DNA of 64,000 bases from Saprospira sp. CCB-QB6 (GTDB lineage Bacteria > Bacteroidota > Bacteroidia > Chitinophagales > Saprospiraceae), in the NCBI RefSeq assembly GCF_028464065.1, contig NZ_CP116808.1, forward strand, positions 372,001-436,000. Reading direction: 5' to 3'. Made by a program: the position numbers and the translations under genes. The notes below the pieces were generated by a model. The model saw only the letters and a list, made by a program, of their open reading frames with translations, was not told where the DNA came from and made no database searches. Positions within the stretch are counted from its first letter, which is position 1; every line of letters starts with the position of its first letter. Shown here piece by piece: positions 28,080-41,595 of this stretch.

Positions 28080-29198
28080 ATGCGTAGCCAACAGCTCAAA
28101 GCCCTGCGTTTGCAGGGCTTTAAAAATTATAGGGATAGTCAATTTGAATTTTCGCCCAAGCTCAATTGTATTGTGGGCCAAAATGGCATGGGCAAAACCA
28201 ATTTGCTGGATGCCATTCATTTGTTGTGTTTGGGCAAAAGCAACTTTGTGAGTAGAGACCGTTATTTGATTGGTTTTGAGGCAGATTTTTTTCGCCTACA
28301 GGCCCAATTTGAGCGGGGAGAAGAAAGCGAAGAAATTGTAGTGAAGGCCGCCAAGGGCAAGCGAAAAACTTTTGAGCGCAACAAACTGGTCTATGAGCGT
28401 TTGGCCGATCATATTGGGCGCTATCCCTTGGTCCTTATTGCTCCAGATGATAACAAATTGATGTTAGAGGGCAGTGAGTTAAGGCGTCGTTTTATGGACC
28501 TGAGTTTGAGTCAGGAATCGCCCAATTATCTGCATCAATTGATGCAATACAACAAGCTGATTAAGCAGCGGAATGCCCTACTCAAATCGGTAGATTATCC
28601 CGCCCAGCCCGACCCTATTTTGCTCGACAGCTATGATCGGCAGTTGTTGGTTCCCGCTCAGGCGATTGTATTGGCCCGAAAAAAATTTATTGAGGAATTG
28701 CAGCCCGTTTTTCAGCAAGTTTATGCGCAATTATCTAAGGGACAAGAAGAGGTGAGTTTGCGCTACAGCTCTCCCCTTTTGGAGCAAGATTTTGCGGAGC
28801 TCTTGCGAGAGAATCGACGCAAAGATATACAGTTTCAGCGCTCGACGGTAGGGCCACATAAGGATGATTTAATCTTTGGGATGAAGGGGCAAACGCTCAA
28901 GCAATTTGCCTCTCAGGGGCAGCTCAAATCCTATTTATTGGCCCTTAAACTGGCCCAATATCAAGCGCTCAAGGCCAGCAGCCAAAAATCTCCAATTTTG
29001 TTGCTAGACGATATTTTTGATAAGCTAGATGCGCAGCGAGTGGGGCAATTGTTAGCCTTATTGATGAGCCAAGATTTTGGACAAGTATTTATCAGTGATA
29101 CGCATGAAAACCGCTTATTAGAATTGCTAGATAGTTTGCGTTATCGGGCAGACTTCAAGCTCTTTTTGATTGAAAATGGCGGAATAAAAGAAGGCTAA
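28080..29198 (+). CDS. recF: DNA replication and repair protein RecF
   Basis: The 372-residue SMC-like ATPase has Walker A GQNGMGKT (33-40), the RecF N-terminus LRLQGFKNYRDSQFEF, the family block GPHKDDLIF (about 258), the signature FASQGQLKSYLLALKLAQ (about 278) and Walker B PILLLDDIFDKLD (about 304). It loads RecA at single-strand gaps together with RecO and RecR. ATG follows the permease stop directly (TAGATG), so the two genes are co-transcribed. It converges on the TPM gene with a three-base gap. Confidence 0.93.
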   Translation: MRSQQLKALRLQGFKNYRDSQFEFSPKLNCIVGQNGMGKTNLLDAIHLLCLGKSNFVSRDRYLIGFEADFFRLQAQFERGEESEEIVVKAAKGKRKTFERNKLVYERLADHIGRYPLVLIAPDDNKLMLEGSELRRRFMDLSLSQESPNYLHQLMQYNKLIKQRNALLKSVDYPAQPDPILLDSYDRQLLVPAQAIVLARKKFIEELQPVFQQVYAQLSKGQEEVSLRYSSPLLEQDFAELLRENRRKDIQFQRSTVGPHKDDLIFGMKGQTLKQFASQGQLKSYLLALKLAQYQALKASSQKSPILLLDDIFDKLDAQRVGQLLALLMSQDFGQVFISDTHENRLLELLDSLRYRADFKLFLIENGGIKEG

Positions 29199-29201
29199 GC
29201 C

Positions 29202-30032
29202 CTACCAATCTCCGCTAGCGCCCCCCCCGCCAAAGCTTCCGCCCCCAAAACTGCTGTCCGAATAATCGGAGTAGTCGGAATAGTCAGAGTAATCCGAATA
29301 ATCGCTATAGCTAGAGGAGGAAGAGCTTGGAGAATAACCTTTTCGGTCATTTCGATAGGTTCGGCTGCTGCTACCTCCCTTTTTACTGGCGGCCCACCCC
29401 CCCCAGATCAGTAAAATTAAAAAGGGGATCAATGGCCCATAAGTTCTAAATGTCCTTAGCCAAAATGTTGATTTTCTCCGCTCCTCATATTCCCGTCTTA
29501 AAGCCTCTCGTTTTTCCTTTTTTCGTTTGGCTAATTCTTCAGAAGAAAACCCCTCATCAAAAACCTGCAAAATGGCTTCTGAACCCACTAAAAGGGCATC
29601 GTAATAGTTGCCATTTTTTAAATATGGCACAATTTGTTTATCAATAATTCTTTTGGCTTCTAGGTCCGTAATTTGGCCTTCCATCCAATAGCCCAACTCA
29701 ATTCGGACCTTTCGCTCGGCTCGGCTGAGCAGCAGCAAAACCCCATTATTCCAGTCTTTATCGCCAATGCCCCAGCTTTCGGCTAAACCTTGGGCATATT
29801 GCTCTACCGTTTGTCCTGCTAAATCGGGAACCGTAACCACCACTAGCTGAACTTGGCCCTTTTCTCGGTATTGATTGAGCAAAACCCTAGATAAATTGAG
29901 TTCTTCCTCTTCCGTTAAAAAGTCGCCTAAATCCGTTACATAAGCAATAGGGTTAGGGGCCGCAGGATACTGTGCCCAAGTTGGTTGGACAAAAAACAAG
30001 AGGGCAAAAAGAGATAAACGAAGGCTAGACAT
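29202..30032 (-). CDS. TPM-domain membrane protein (YgcG family)
   Basis: The 276-residue protein has a signal peptide (MSSLRLSLFALLFFVQPTWAQ) and a TPM domain at about 25-165 (VTDLGDFLTEEEELNLSRVL, QLVVVTVPDLAGQTVEQYAQ, GLAESWGIGDKDWNNGVLLLLS, RIELGYWMEGQITD). There is one membrane helix near 198-214 and a Ser/Tyr/Asp then Gly tail (SDYSDYSDYS repeats, ending GGGGASGDW), typical of this family. The 15-base repeat coding for SDYSD (29262-29310) could vary in copy number. Confidence 0.85.
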   Translation of the reverse strand: MSSLRLSLFALLFFVQPTWAQYPAAPNPIAYVTDLGDFLTEEEELNLSRVLLNQYREKGQVQLVVVTVPDLAGQTVEQYAQGLAESWGIGDKDWNNGVLLLLSRAERKVRIELGYWMEGQITDLEAKRIIDKQIVPYLKNGNYYDALLVGSEAILQVFDEGFSSEELAKRKKEKREALRREYEERRKSTFWLRTFRTYGPLIPFLILLIWGGWAASKKGGSSSRTYRNDRKGYSPSSSSSSYSDYSDYSDYSDYSDYSDSSFGGGSFGGGGASGDW

Positions 30033-30075
30033 GGAAACTGCTTTTGAGTAAAATACTCAATTGAACAGAAAAAAA

Positions 30076-30105
30076 GGCCAGCAGCGATTTTTTTCGCTGC
30101 TGGCC
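30076..30105 (-). terminator. Rho-independent terminator of the PorP-OmpA gene
   Basis: GGCCAGCAGCGA (30076-30087) pairs perfectly with TCGCTGCTGGCC (30094-30105), a 12-bp stem. On the minus strand a run of eight T follows. Confidence 0.88.
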
Positions 30106-30130
30106 AATCTAAAAAATACGACTCTTCTAG

Positions 30131-31669
30131 TTATTCGGATAAGATTAAGTCTACCCGACGATCATTGGGATTGATTTTTTGCTCATCTCCCTCCAAACTA
30201 TTATCCTCGCCCATAGGCAAAACCATAATGCGCATAGGATCTAAACCCAATTTGATTAAGTATTTACGCACGACTATACAACGTTCATTTGAAAGCTGTA
30301 GATTTTTAGCCGGATCGCCATCGGTACTCGCATTCCCAAAAAGGTAGAGCATCGCTTTGGGCTTTTCTACAAAAACTTGTTTCAAAGCTTCTAACTTGGC
30401 CTTTTCTTCTCCCGTCAGTTGCGCCTGCCCCTGCTTGAAGTAGATTGATCCCACTTTATCATACATCATGGGCTGCTCCTTAATCGCTTGACGCAATTCT
30501 TCGATGTCCTTTTTGTTTTTGGCCATCACTTTTTGCTGATCCGCCAACAAACTTGCCTGCTGTTTGAGCTGCTCTTGCATAGCGGCCTTATCCGCGGCTT
30601 GCTGCGCCTCACTCTCCGCCTGAGCCTGACGTAGACTGTCCAAGCCCTTTTGCTGCTGATCCATTCGCTCCATCATGTCCAACTCGCGAGATTTCATTTT
30701 TTCAATTTCGCTTTCGAGTTTTTCGTTTTTCTGTTTCCGCTCCTTGAAGCGATAAGCCAACATAAATTCATGTTGGTTGCCTAAGGCATTGTTCAAATTG
30801 CCATCGGCCCCCATCTCAAAACTATAGGCAAAAAACATCTGCTTTTGAACATTGACGCCCAGCGTGGCAATTATAGCCGAGGTAGCGGTCTCATTATTGC
30901 TCGAACGATAGGCAAAACCGCCCCAAAGCAACTGTTTCCAACCAAAAAGCAGATTTCCCTCCAACTGAACAGGCAAACCGGGCACAATTCGCGTCATGAC
31001 TACAGGGCGAACAAAAAACTTTTTCTCCTCTCCCAAAGCAAATTCATAACCCGCGGAGGCCATAAAATGACGCGTATTGACATAACGCACCTCCTTTTCT
31101 AAAGCATCCAAAAAGCGAATTTGATTGTTGAGCCCCTGCAACATAGAAAGGCCAACATTCAGCTTTTTCCAACGGTAATTTAGGCCCATATTAAAGTCAA
31201 AGGCCGTTCCCTGCGCCTGATCTCCCAATATTTCAGGATCGTTTTCATTCTCTACATCGGCCGATTGAAAATCAAAGCGCTGATTGACCAAACCCACCGA
31301 CAAACCCGCCGATAATCCATGACTAGCATCCTCCGAAAAAGGAATGTGATAGGCATAAGAGGCCAAACCACCCACTTTCCGAATAATATGCGTTTGATCG
31401 GTATACAACATCCCTCCTAGGCCCATTTTTCGGTTCTGAATGGGCGCCTCAGCCGAAAAAGCTGCCGTTAGAGGCGCATAGGGCAAGCTACTCCACTGCC
31501 GCTTAATATTGAGGTTCAAACTGCCCAAACCCTGGTCCCCCGTCCGCGCCGGATTATAGAGGTAGGGGTTGTAAATATAATGGCCAAATACCGGCAATTG
31601 CTGCGCCTCAGCCGTTTGCAGCCCCAAGGCTAGCAGTAGCGAAAGACCTAATTTATAAATTCCTTTCAT
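30131..31669 (-). CDS. PorP/SprF-family outer-membrane protein fused to an OmpA-like domain
   Basis: The 512-residue protein has a signal peptide (about 22 residues). The PorP/SprF beta-barrel covers about 23-300 (FGHYIYNPYLYNPARTGDQG, LGGMLYTDQTHIIRKVGGLASYAYHIPF), and a long coiled coil about 305-395 (KNEKLESEIEKMKSRELDMMERM). The OmpA peptidoglycan-binding domain covers about 405-512 (GSIYFKQGQAQLTGEEKAKLEAL, LSNERCIVVRKYLIKLGLD, NPNDRRVDLIL). PorP/SprF proteins hold T9SS-exported adhesins at the surface; the OmpA part would tie this one to the cell wall. It lies next to the 2017-residue T9SS cargo gene, which has a type B sorting domain, the class that uses PorP/SprF partners. Confidence 0.88.
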   Translation of the reverse strand: MKGIYKLGLSLLLALGLQTAEAQQLPVFGHYIYNPYLYNPARTGDQGLGSLNLNIKRQWSSLPYAPLTAAFSAEAPIQNRKMGLGGMLYTDQTHIIRKVGGLASYAYHIPFSEDASHGLSAGLSVGLVNQRFDFQSADVENENDPEILGDQAQGTAFDFNMGLNYRWKKLNVGLSMLQGLNNQIRFLDALEKEVRYVNTRHFMASAGYEFALGEEKKFFVRPVVMTRIVPGLPVQLEGNLLFGWKQLLWGGFAYRSSNNETATSAIIATLGVNVQKQMFFAYSFEMGADGNLNNALGNQHEFMLAYRFKERKQKNEKLESEIEKMKSRELDMMERMDQQQKGLDSLRQAQAESEAQQAADKAAMQEQLKQQASLLADQQKVMAKNKKDIEELRQAIKEQPMMYDKVGSIYFKQGQAQLTGEEKAKLEALKQVFVEKPKAMLYLFGNASTDGDPAKNLQLSNERCIVVRKYLIKLGLDPMRIMVLPMGEDNSLEGDEQKINPNDRRVDLILSE

Positions 31670-31710
31670 CTATATTTAGATTTCTATTGTCCTTTGAAAT
31701 ATTGTTTTTT

Positions 31711-31840
31711 GGGGCCTCCTGCCTGCGGCAGGCGCTACGTTTCGGGGCTCGCTGTTCGCTCGGCCCTGCGGCGCAAAGCGCCTTGGTCTGCGGCTGCGCC
31801 GCCCCCCTTCACATCGCTAGGCCTGCGGCCCTTCGGGCCT
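31711..31840 (-). repeat. GC-mosaic element 12 (minus orientation; pair with element 13)
   Basis: GGGGCCTCCTGCCTGCGGCA, GGGCTCGCTGTTCGCTCGG, palindrome GGCGCAAAGCGCC, TTGGTCTGCGGC, CACATCGCTAGGCC, GGCCCTTCGGGCC. Inverted pair with element 13. Confidence 0.75.
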
Positions 31841-31863
31841 GCAAAACCGCTAAAGATAGAAGC

Positions 31864-32008
31864 GGCCGTCAGGCCGAACGGCCTAGCGATGGGGAGCAGT
31901 GGCGCAAAGCGCCAGACCGAGCCAGCGAAGCTGGCGATGGGCCGAGCGAACAGCGAGCTGCGGACCGTAGCGCCTGCAGCCCCAATATAAAGGGCTGCAG
32001 GAGGCCCA
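31864..32008 (+). repeat. GC-mosaic element 13 (plus orientation)
   Basis: GGCCGTCAGGCCGAACGGCC, TAGCGATGGGGAGCAGTGG, palindromes GGCGCAAAGCGCC and GCCAGCGAAGCTGGC, GGGCCGAGCGAACAGCGAGC, GGGCTGCAGGAGGCCC. Eleven bases from the stop of the 2017-residue gene. Confidence 0.75.
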
Positions 32009-32019
32009 AAAAACAAAAA

Positions 32020-38073
<6,054 letters not shown>

Positions 38074-38262
38074 ACTATTTTATTTAGTTTAACAACTATT
38101 AAGACAATCTTAAATATAGGAGCTTAAACTGATAAAGTAAAATAGTTTAGCGCTATTTGCCGTAGGAAATTCCAAAATAAGCCGACTAGCTGGCTATATA
38201 TTTTGGAAACATAGCAATCGCCCTAAGCTTTTGAAAGAAAAGCTATGTTATGGGACATAAAA
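38074..38262. other. Upstream region of the giant gene; nothing coding seen
   Basis: AT-rich spacer between the giant gene start and the CRISPR operon terminator. It should hold the promoter for the giant gene, but I find no convincing TAnnTTTG box. Confidence 0.4.
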
Positions 38263-38288
38263 GGGCCAGAAAAATGGTTTTCTGGCCC
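38263..38288 (-). terminator. Terminator of the CRISPR operon
   Basis: GGGCCAGAAAA (38263-38273) pairs perfectly with TTTTCTGGCCC (38278-38288), loop ATGG. It has A/T runs on both sides and could act in both directions. Element 14 lies between the CARF gene stop and this stem. Confidence 0.82.
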
Positions 38289-38301
38289 TTTTGCGGTTTT
38301 G

Positions 38302-38440
38302 CAGGCGGCGAAGCCGCCGCAGGCTGAGCTGCCTGTCGGGTGGCCGAAGGCCAGACCTAGGCGCCTTTGGCGCCGCAGGGCCGAGCAGACCTGCGAGCCC
38401 AGAAGGGAGCGACCCGAGCGAAGCGAGGGGCAGCCCCAGA
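38302..38440 (+). repeat. GC-mosaic element 14 (plus orientation)
   Basis: GCAGGCGGCGAAGCCGCCGC, GGCCGAAGGCCAGACC, palindrome GGCGCCTTTGGCGCC, GGGCCGAGCAGACCTGCGAGC, CGAGCGAAGCGAGGGGCAG and CCCC. It lies in the 3' untranslated region of the CRISPR operon, about 20 bases from the last stop codon. Confidence 0.75.
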
Positions 38441-39734
38441 TGAGATAAAACTAGAAAGTTCTATTTGTAGGAGGGTTGGATAATTTGGAGGATGCGGTTG
38501 CTAAGATTTTGTAGTTCTTGGGTTAGTACCTTAGCGGAACCCGCTTTTTTATTATAGCCAGAATGGTTAATGTCATTACGGAGGCCGCCTAAACGTTCTG
38601 AAGTAATTTCCAAAAATGCACTATCTAACCCCCTGTATTTCTTCCTATTATTAGTTAAATCATTAGCTTTATCTTTCACTTGCTCTCTAGTAAATGGATA
38701 CCAGTATGTATTCTTATAACAAAAGTTAATTGTTCCTTTTTTACCATTCTTATCATATAGATTATTTTGTCTCAAAGCTGATTTTGCAATATCTCTAAGA
38801 TGTTTGTCATCTATTTGAGACAGGTTATAAGTCTGCTCAATCAACCAACTAATCAAAGTTTCCTGTAAAAAAGTATACCCCTGTTGAACCATTCCGTGCT
38901 GAATACACCACTCTACTGCAGCAAAACCATTCTCTGTTGTTTTAGAGTTAAAATTGTTAATTTTTGATTCAATTTTATTCAGTAAAGGCTTAAGCTGTTT
39001 TTTCATCCCTCCAGAACTATCCATCTTAAGGGATTGAATTCGTTTTTTTGTCTCTTTCAGTTTTAACTTTTGAGTAAGCTCCTTTCCGCGACAAGTTTTA
39101 ACCGCCTCAGTTAAAGCAAAGAGCTCTTCGCCAAGCTTTTTTTCAGAAACGTTGACACTATCTTTTAGCAATTTATTTAAGCTATAGGCATCAGCTGATT
39201 TAGTAAACATTTCGACAGCCTCTGTCCATTGATTAAGTTCTACGATATTGGTTAGAATTTGTATTGGTGCTTCAACAGCTTGCTGTCTCAATTCTGCTTT
39301 TTGCTCTTCAGATAGCTTACCTAAAGCTTCTTGCCGCACTGCCATTCCTGCATCATAATTACCATATAAAACCTGTTTCAGCTTACAATTTTGGACTGCA
39401 GAGACATAGTTAATAAGGCTAAACATCAACATTGGGAAAAACCGAAATCCATTCGTAATATCAAAGTATAGCTCAAGTTCTACAGATTTACCACCTTTTT
39501 TATCTGTTTGTAGTGCGTCTAATTCATTAACAATAGTGCTAAATATTTCCCAAATATCTTCCTCAGTGAAGCCCTCTAAAATATCAACTGATTTAAATGC
39601 CCCTATATATCCTTCCTCTTTCATTCGTTGAAAACGAGCTTCTAAGCCCATTTTATCTTCTTCTGTCAGCTGAGACGAAGACTGATTATAAGGTATAACT
39701 CGGCTGAGATAGTTTTTATCTTTAGCCGCCAAAG

Positions 39735-40824
39735 GGCCTTGTTGCATAAATCTAATAAATTAAAAACCAGCTAATTACAAAAAACCTTGCGAATTAGGCA
39801 TAAAAAAAGGGACAAGCCCCGTAGATTTAAGTTTTTTCGACGAACAATAAAACCTCGAGCTGTCCCATGACAAATCTAAAAAAAACATACAGAATTACGC
39901 ACTAACCAACAGATTTTATACGGCCCAAGGTAAGTTTCTTTTTAATGTTTGGTTCCCGCCTTTGGCAAGCAAAAACCTCATAGCTAAGCCTTCAAAACGC
40001 GGCAGACCTAAAACAATTTCTGATGAATTTATTCGCTATTTATTCCGTTTAAAAGTGCTTTTTTCTTTTGGATATCGACAATTAGAAGGTATTCTAAAAT
40101 GCGTTATTTCCAAATATAATTTGGATGCTAAGCCCATATCTTTTACTCAAATATATCGTAGAGTCAAGAAACTAAAACTGAATATTAAGTCTAAAAAGAG
40201 GACTAAAGAAAGATCGGTAGCAATAGATAGTACAGGACTAAAAACAAAAGGACAGGGAGAATGGTTAAGAAAAAAATACTTGGAAAAGCAGCGCTCTAGC
40301 TGGATTAAAGTACATTTAGCAGTGGATGATAAAACAGGAGAAATATTATCTGTAGAGATTACCACAGAGCGAAAAACCGATGCTTCTCAACTCCCCAAAA
40401 TGATGAAAAAAATGAAATCCTTGAATATCCGCCAAGTTTATGCAGATGGCGCCTATGACCAAATAAAATGTCGGGAAGCAATTTGTAAGGCTGGAGCGGT
40501 ACCGTTTATTCCCCCACGTAAAAATGCTCGCCTAAAAAAAGGAAAAGATGGAGAGCTGGTTGACAGTTATCGCAATGATGATATTTTATATATCTGGGAG
40601 TTGGGAGCTACTGCTTGGAAACAAGATTTAGGCTATCATCGTCGAAATTTAAGCGAAACTGCAATGATGCGACTCAAGCACTTTTTCTCTGAACGGCTCT
40701 CTTCGCTCAGCTTTAAAATGCAGAAGCAAGAAGTCCTGATGCGTATTCAAATTTTAAATGAGCTTAATGCTGTCAAGTTGGAAGTTGTTACTAATCAGTA
40801 AGTTACGATTTATACAACAAGGCC
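39735..40824 (+). mobile_element. IS5-family, IS903-group insertion sequence (1090 bp)
   Basis: The ends are 18-base inverted repeats, GGCCTTGTTGCATAAATC (39735-39752) and the complement of GGCCTTGTTGTATAAATC (40807-40824), with one mismatch. They closely match the known IS903 end GGCTTTGTTGAATAAATC. Perfect 9-bp direct repeats CCGCCAAAG flank it (39726-39734, 40825-40833); 9 bp is the IS903 target size. The unmutated duplication means the insertion is recent. Near the left end, GGGACA (39812-39817) and TGTCCC (39861-39866) could form a stem just before the transposase region. Confidence 0.95.
39962..40801 (+). CDS. IS903-group DDE transposase, possibly needing a frameshift at its start
   Basis: The 279-residue frame contains the DDE catalytic triad in family context: VAIDSTGLKTKGQGEW (first Asp), VYADGAYD (second Asp) and YHRRNLSETAMMRLK (Glu), plus SSWIKVHLAVDDKTGEI. 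The nominal TTG start at 39962 cuts off the usual N-terminus. The same frame is open back to 39851 and codes YALTNRFYTAQGKFLFNVWF, which fits the family but has no ATG. A better start, ATG 39867 (MTNLKKTYRITH), is in the neighbouring frame and would join by a -1 shift at the A8 run (39878-39885) or just after. Either programmed frameshifting or a mutation. Confidence 0.85.
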   Translation: MASKNLIAKPSKRGRPKTISDEFIRYLFRLKVLFSFGYRQLEGILKCVISKYNLDAKPISFTQIYRRVKKLKLNIKSKKRTKERSVAIDSTGLKTKGQGEWLRKKYLEKQRSSWIKVHLAVDDKTGEILSVEITTERKTDASQLPKMMKKMKSLNIRQVYADGAYDQIKCREAICKAGAVPFIPPRKNARLKKGKDGELVDSYRNDDILYIWELGATAWKQDLGYHRRNLSETAMMRLKHFFSERLSSLSFKMQKQEVLMRIQILNELNAVKLEVVTNQ

Positions 40825-41029
40825 CCGCCAAAGTGGTAAATATAACTACTTCATCAATTTGTGCATCCCATTTATCCTCAGGGAAAGGCCATTGTTTAAA
40901 GATAGCCTCTTGAACAAAAGGAGTAGATTTTACAGTATCTACATCTTGATTAGGAAAATAATACTTTGTTTCGCCATATCCATTCGTTCCCAAAAACGAG
41001 ATAAAAACCTTTTTCTTCTGATTCATTTG

Positions 41030-41547
41030 TTAAAGTTGATCCAAGGCGGCTTGCAGTAGGGGCTTGATCGTCTCCCAATCCTCATTTTTCAGCTTATCGA
41101 AGCGATGACGCAGGCCAGCATAATGGTTGCCGAGCAGGATCGTGGGGCGAATAAAGGGGAGTTGGAGGATGGCCGCTAGGGCATTGCCATCTTGTTTATG
41201 AATAATTTTTTTGAGTTCTTTTTTGATGAATTTCCGATGGTTGAGCAGCTGCTCGGCCTGTAGTAGGGCCAGGGTATTATGCTTATCGGAATTCATAAAA
41301 TCGTTGAGGGTATGGGCGGGAATCCCCTCAAACTGGCTACGATTGATAAAGCTGAGGCCAAAAAATGGCGGCAATTTTTGAGCTGGCTTTTAGAGGCAAC
41401 AGTTCGGGGCTGGTAGTTGGGGTCGGCATATCGCTCGGGGATCCCCTGTCGGTGTTTCCAGACCCGAATCGTTGTCTCTTTAAGGCCAAACTTCTTTTGT
41501 AGCTTTCTGGCTAGCTCTTCGTTGTAGCTGATGTATTTCTTCGCCAT
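41030..41547 (-). pseudogene. Helix-turn-helix gene with a one-base frameshift, in the CRISPR operon
   Basis: Frame 1 from ATG 41547 codes MAKKYISYNEELARKLQKKFGLKETTIRVWKHRQGIPERY, a helix-turn-helix-like segment, then goes out of frame. Frame 2 down to 41030 codes PAQKLPPFFGLSFINRSQFEGIPAHTLNDFM.., a second HTH-like unit, and a helical end of about 90 residues. Adding one A to the A-run at 41388-41391 (minus strand TCTAAAAGCC) gives ..RTVASKKPAQKLPPFFGLSF.. and one protein of about 172 residues. It sits between the large RAMP gene and the CARF gene, 4 bases from the latter. A transcriptional regulator of the locus is possible. A sequencing error would make it intact. Confidence 0.55.
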
Positions 41548-41595
41548 AGGGTATTTTTCTGTGTTTCAATACTTGTATAGCTGAAGATAGGGGGA

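Larger units (their letters stand above)
38461..41026 (-). pseudogene. CARF-HEPN ribonuclease (Csx1/TM1812 family) interrupted by an insertion sequence
   Basis: The 5' part (41026 down to 40825) codes KKVFISFLGTNGYGETKYYF..FVQEAIF..DEVVIFTTLA. The 3' part (39734 down to 38461) codes AKDKNYLSRVIPYN..., with VELELYFDITNGFRFFPML. Both are CARF-domain blocks of the TM1812/Csx1-type family. Near the end, GLRNDINHSG carries the R-x4-H motif of HEPN ribonucleases. Removing 39735-40824 and one copy of the 9-bp duplication joins ..FTTLA and AKDKN.. in frame, giving 488 residues. Such proteins bind cyclic oligoadenylate from Cas10 and cut RNA. ATG 41026 is four bases after the HTH gene stop. As it stands the gene should not make a functional protein. 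Confidence 0.85.

Noticed and set aside
40754-41026. Independent 90-residue gene
   Set aside because: It is the 5' part of the interrupted CARF gene running into the insertion sequence end (last residues come from the IS).
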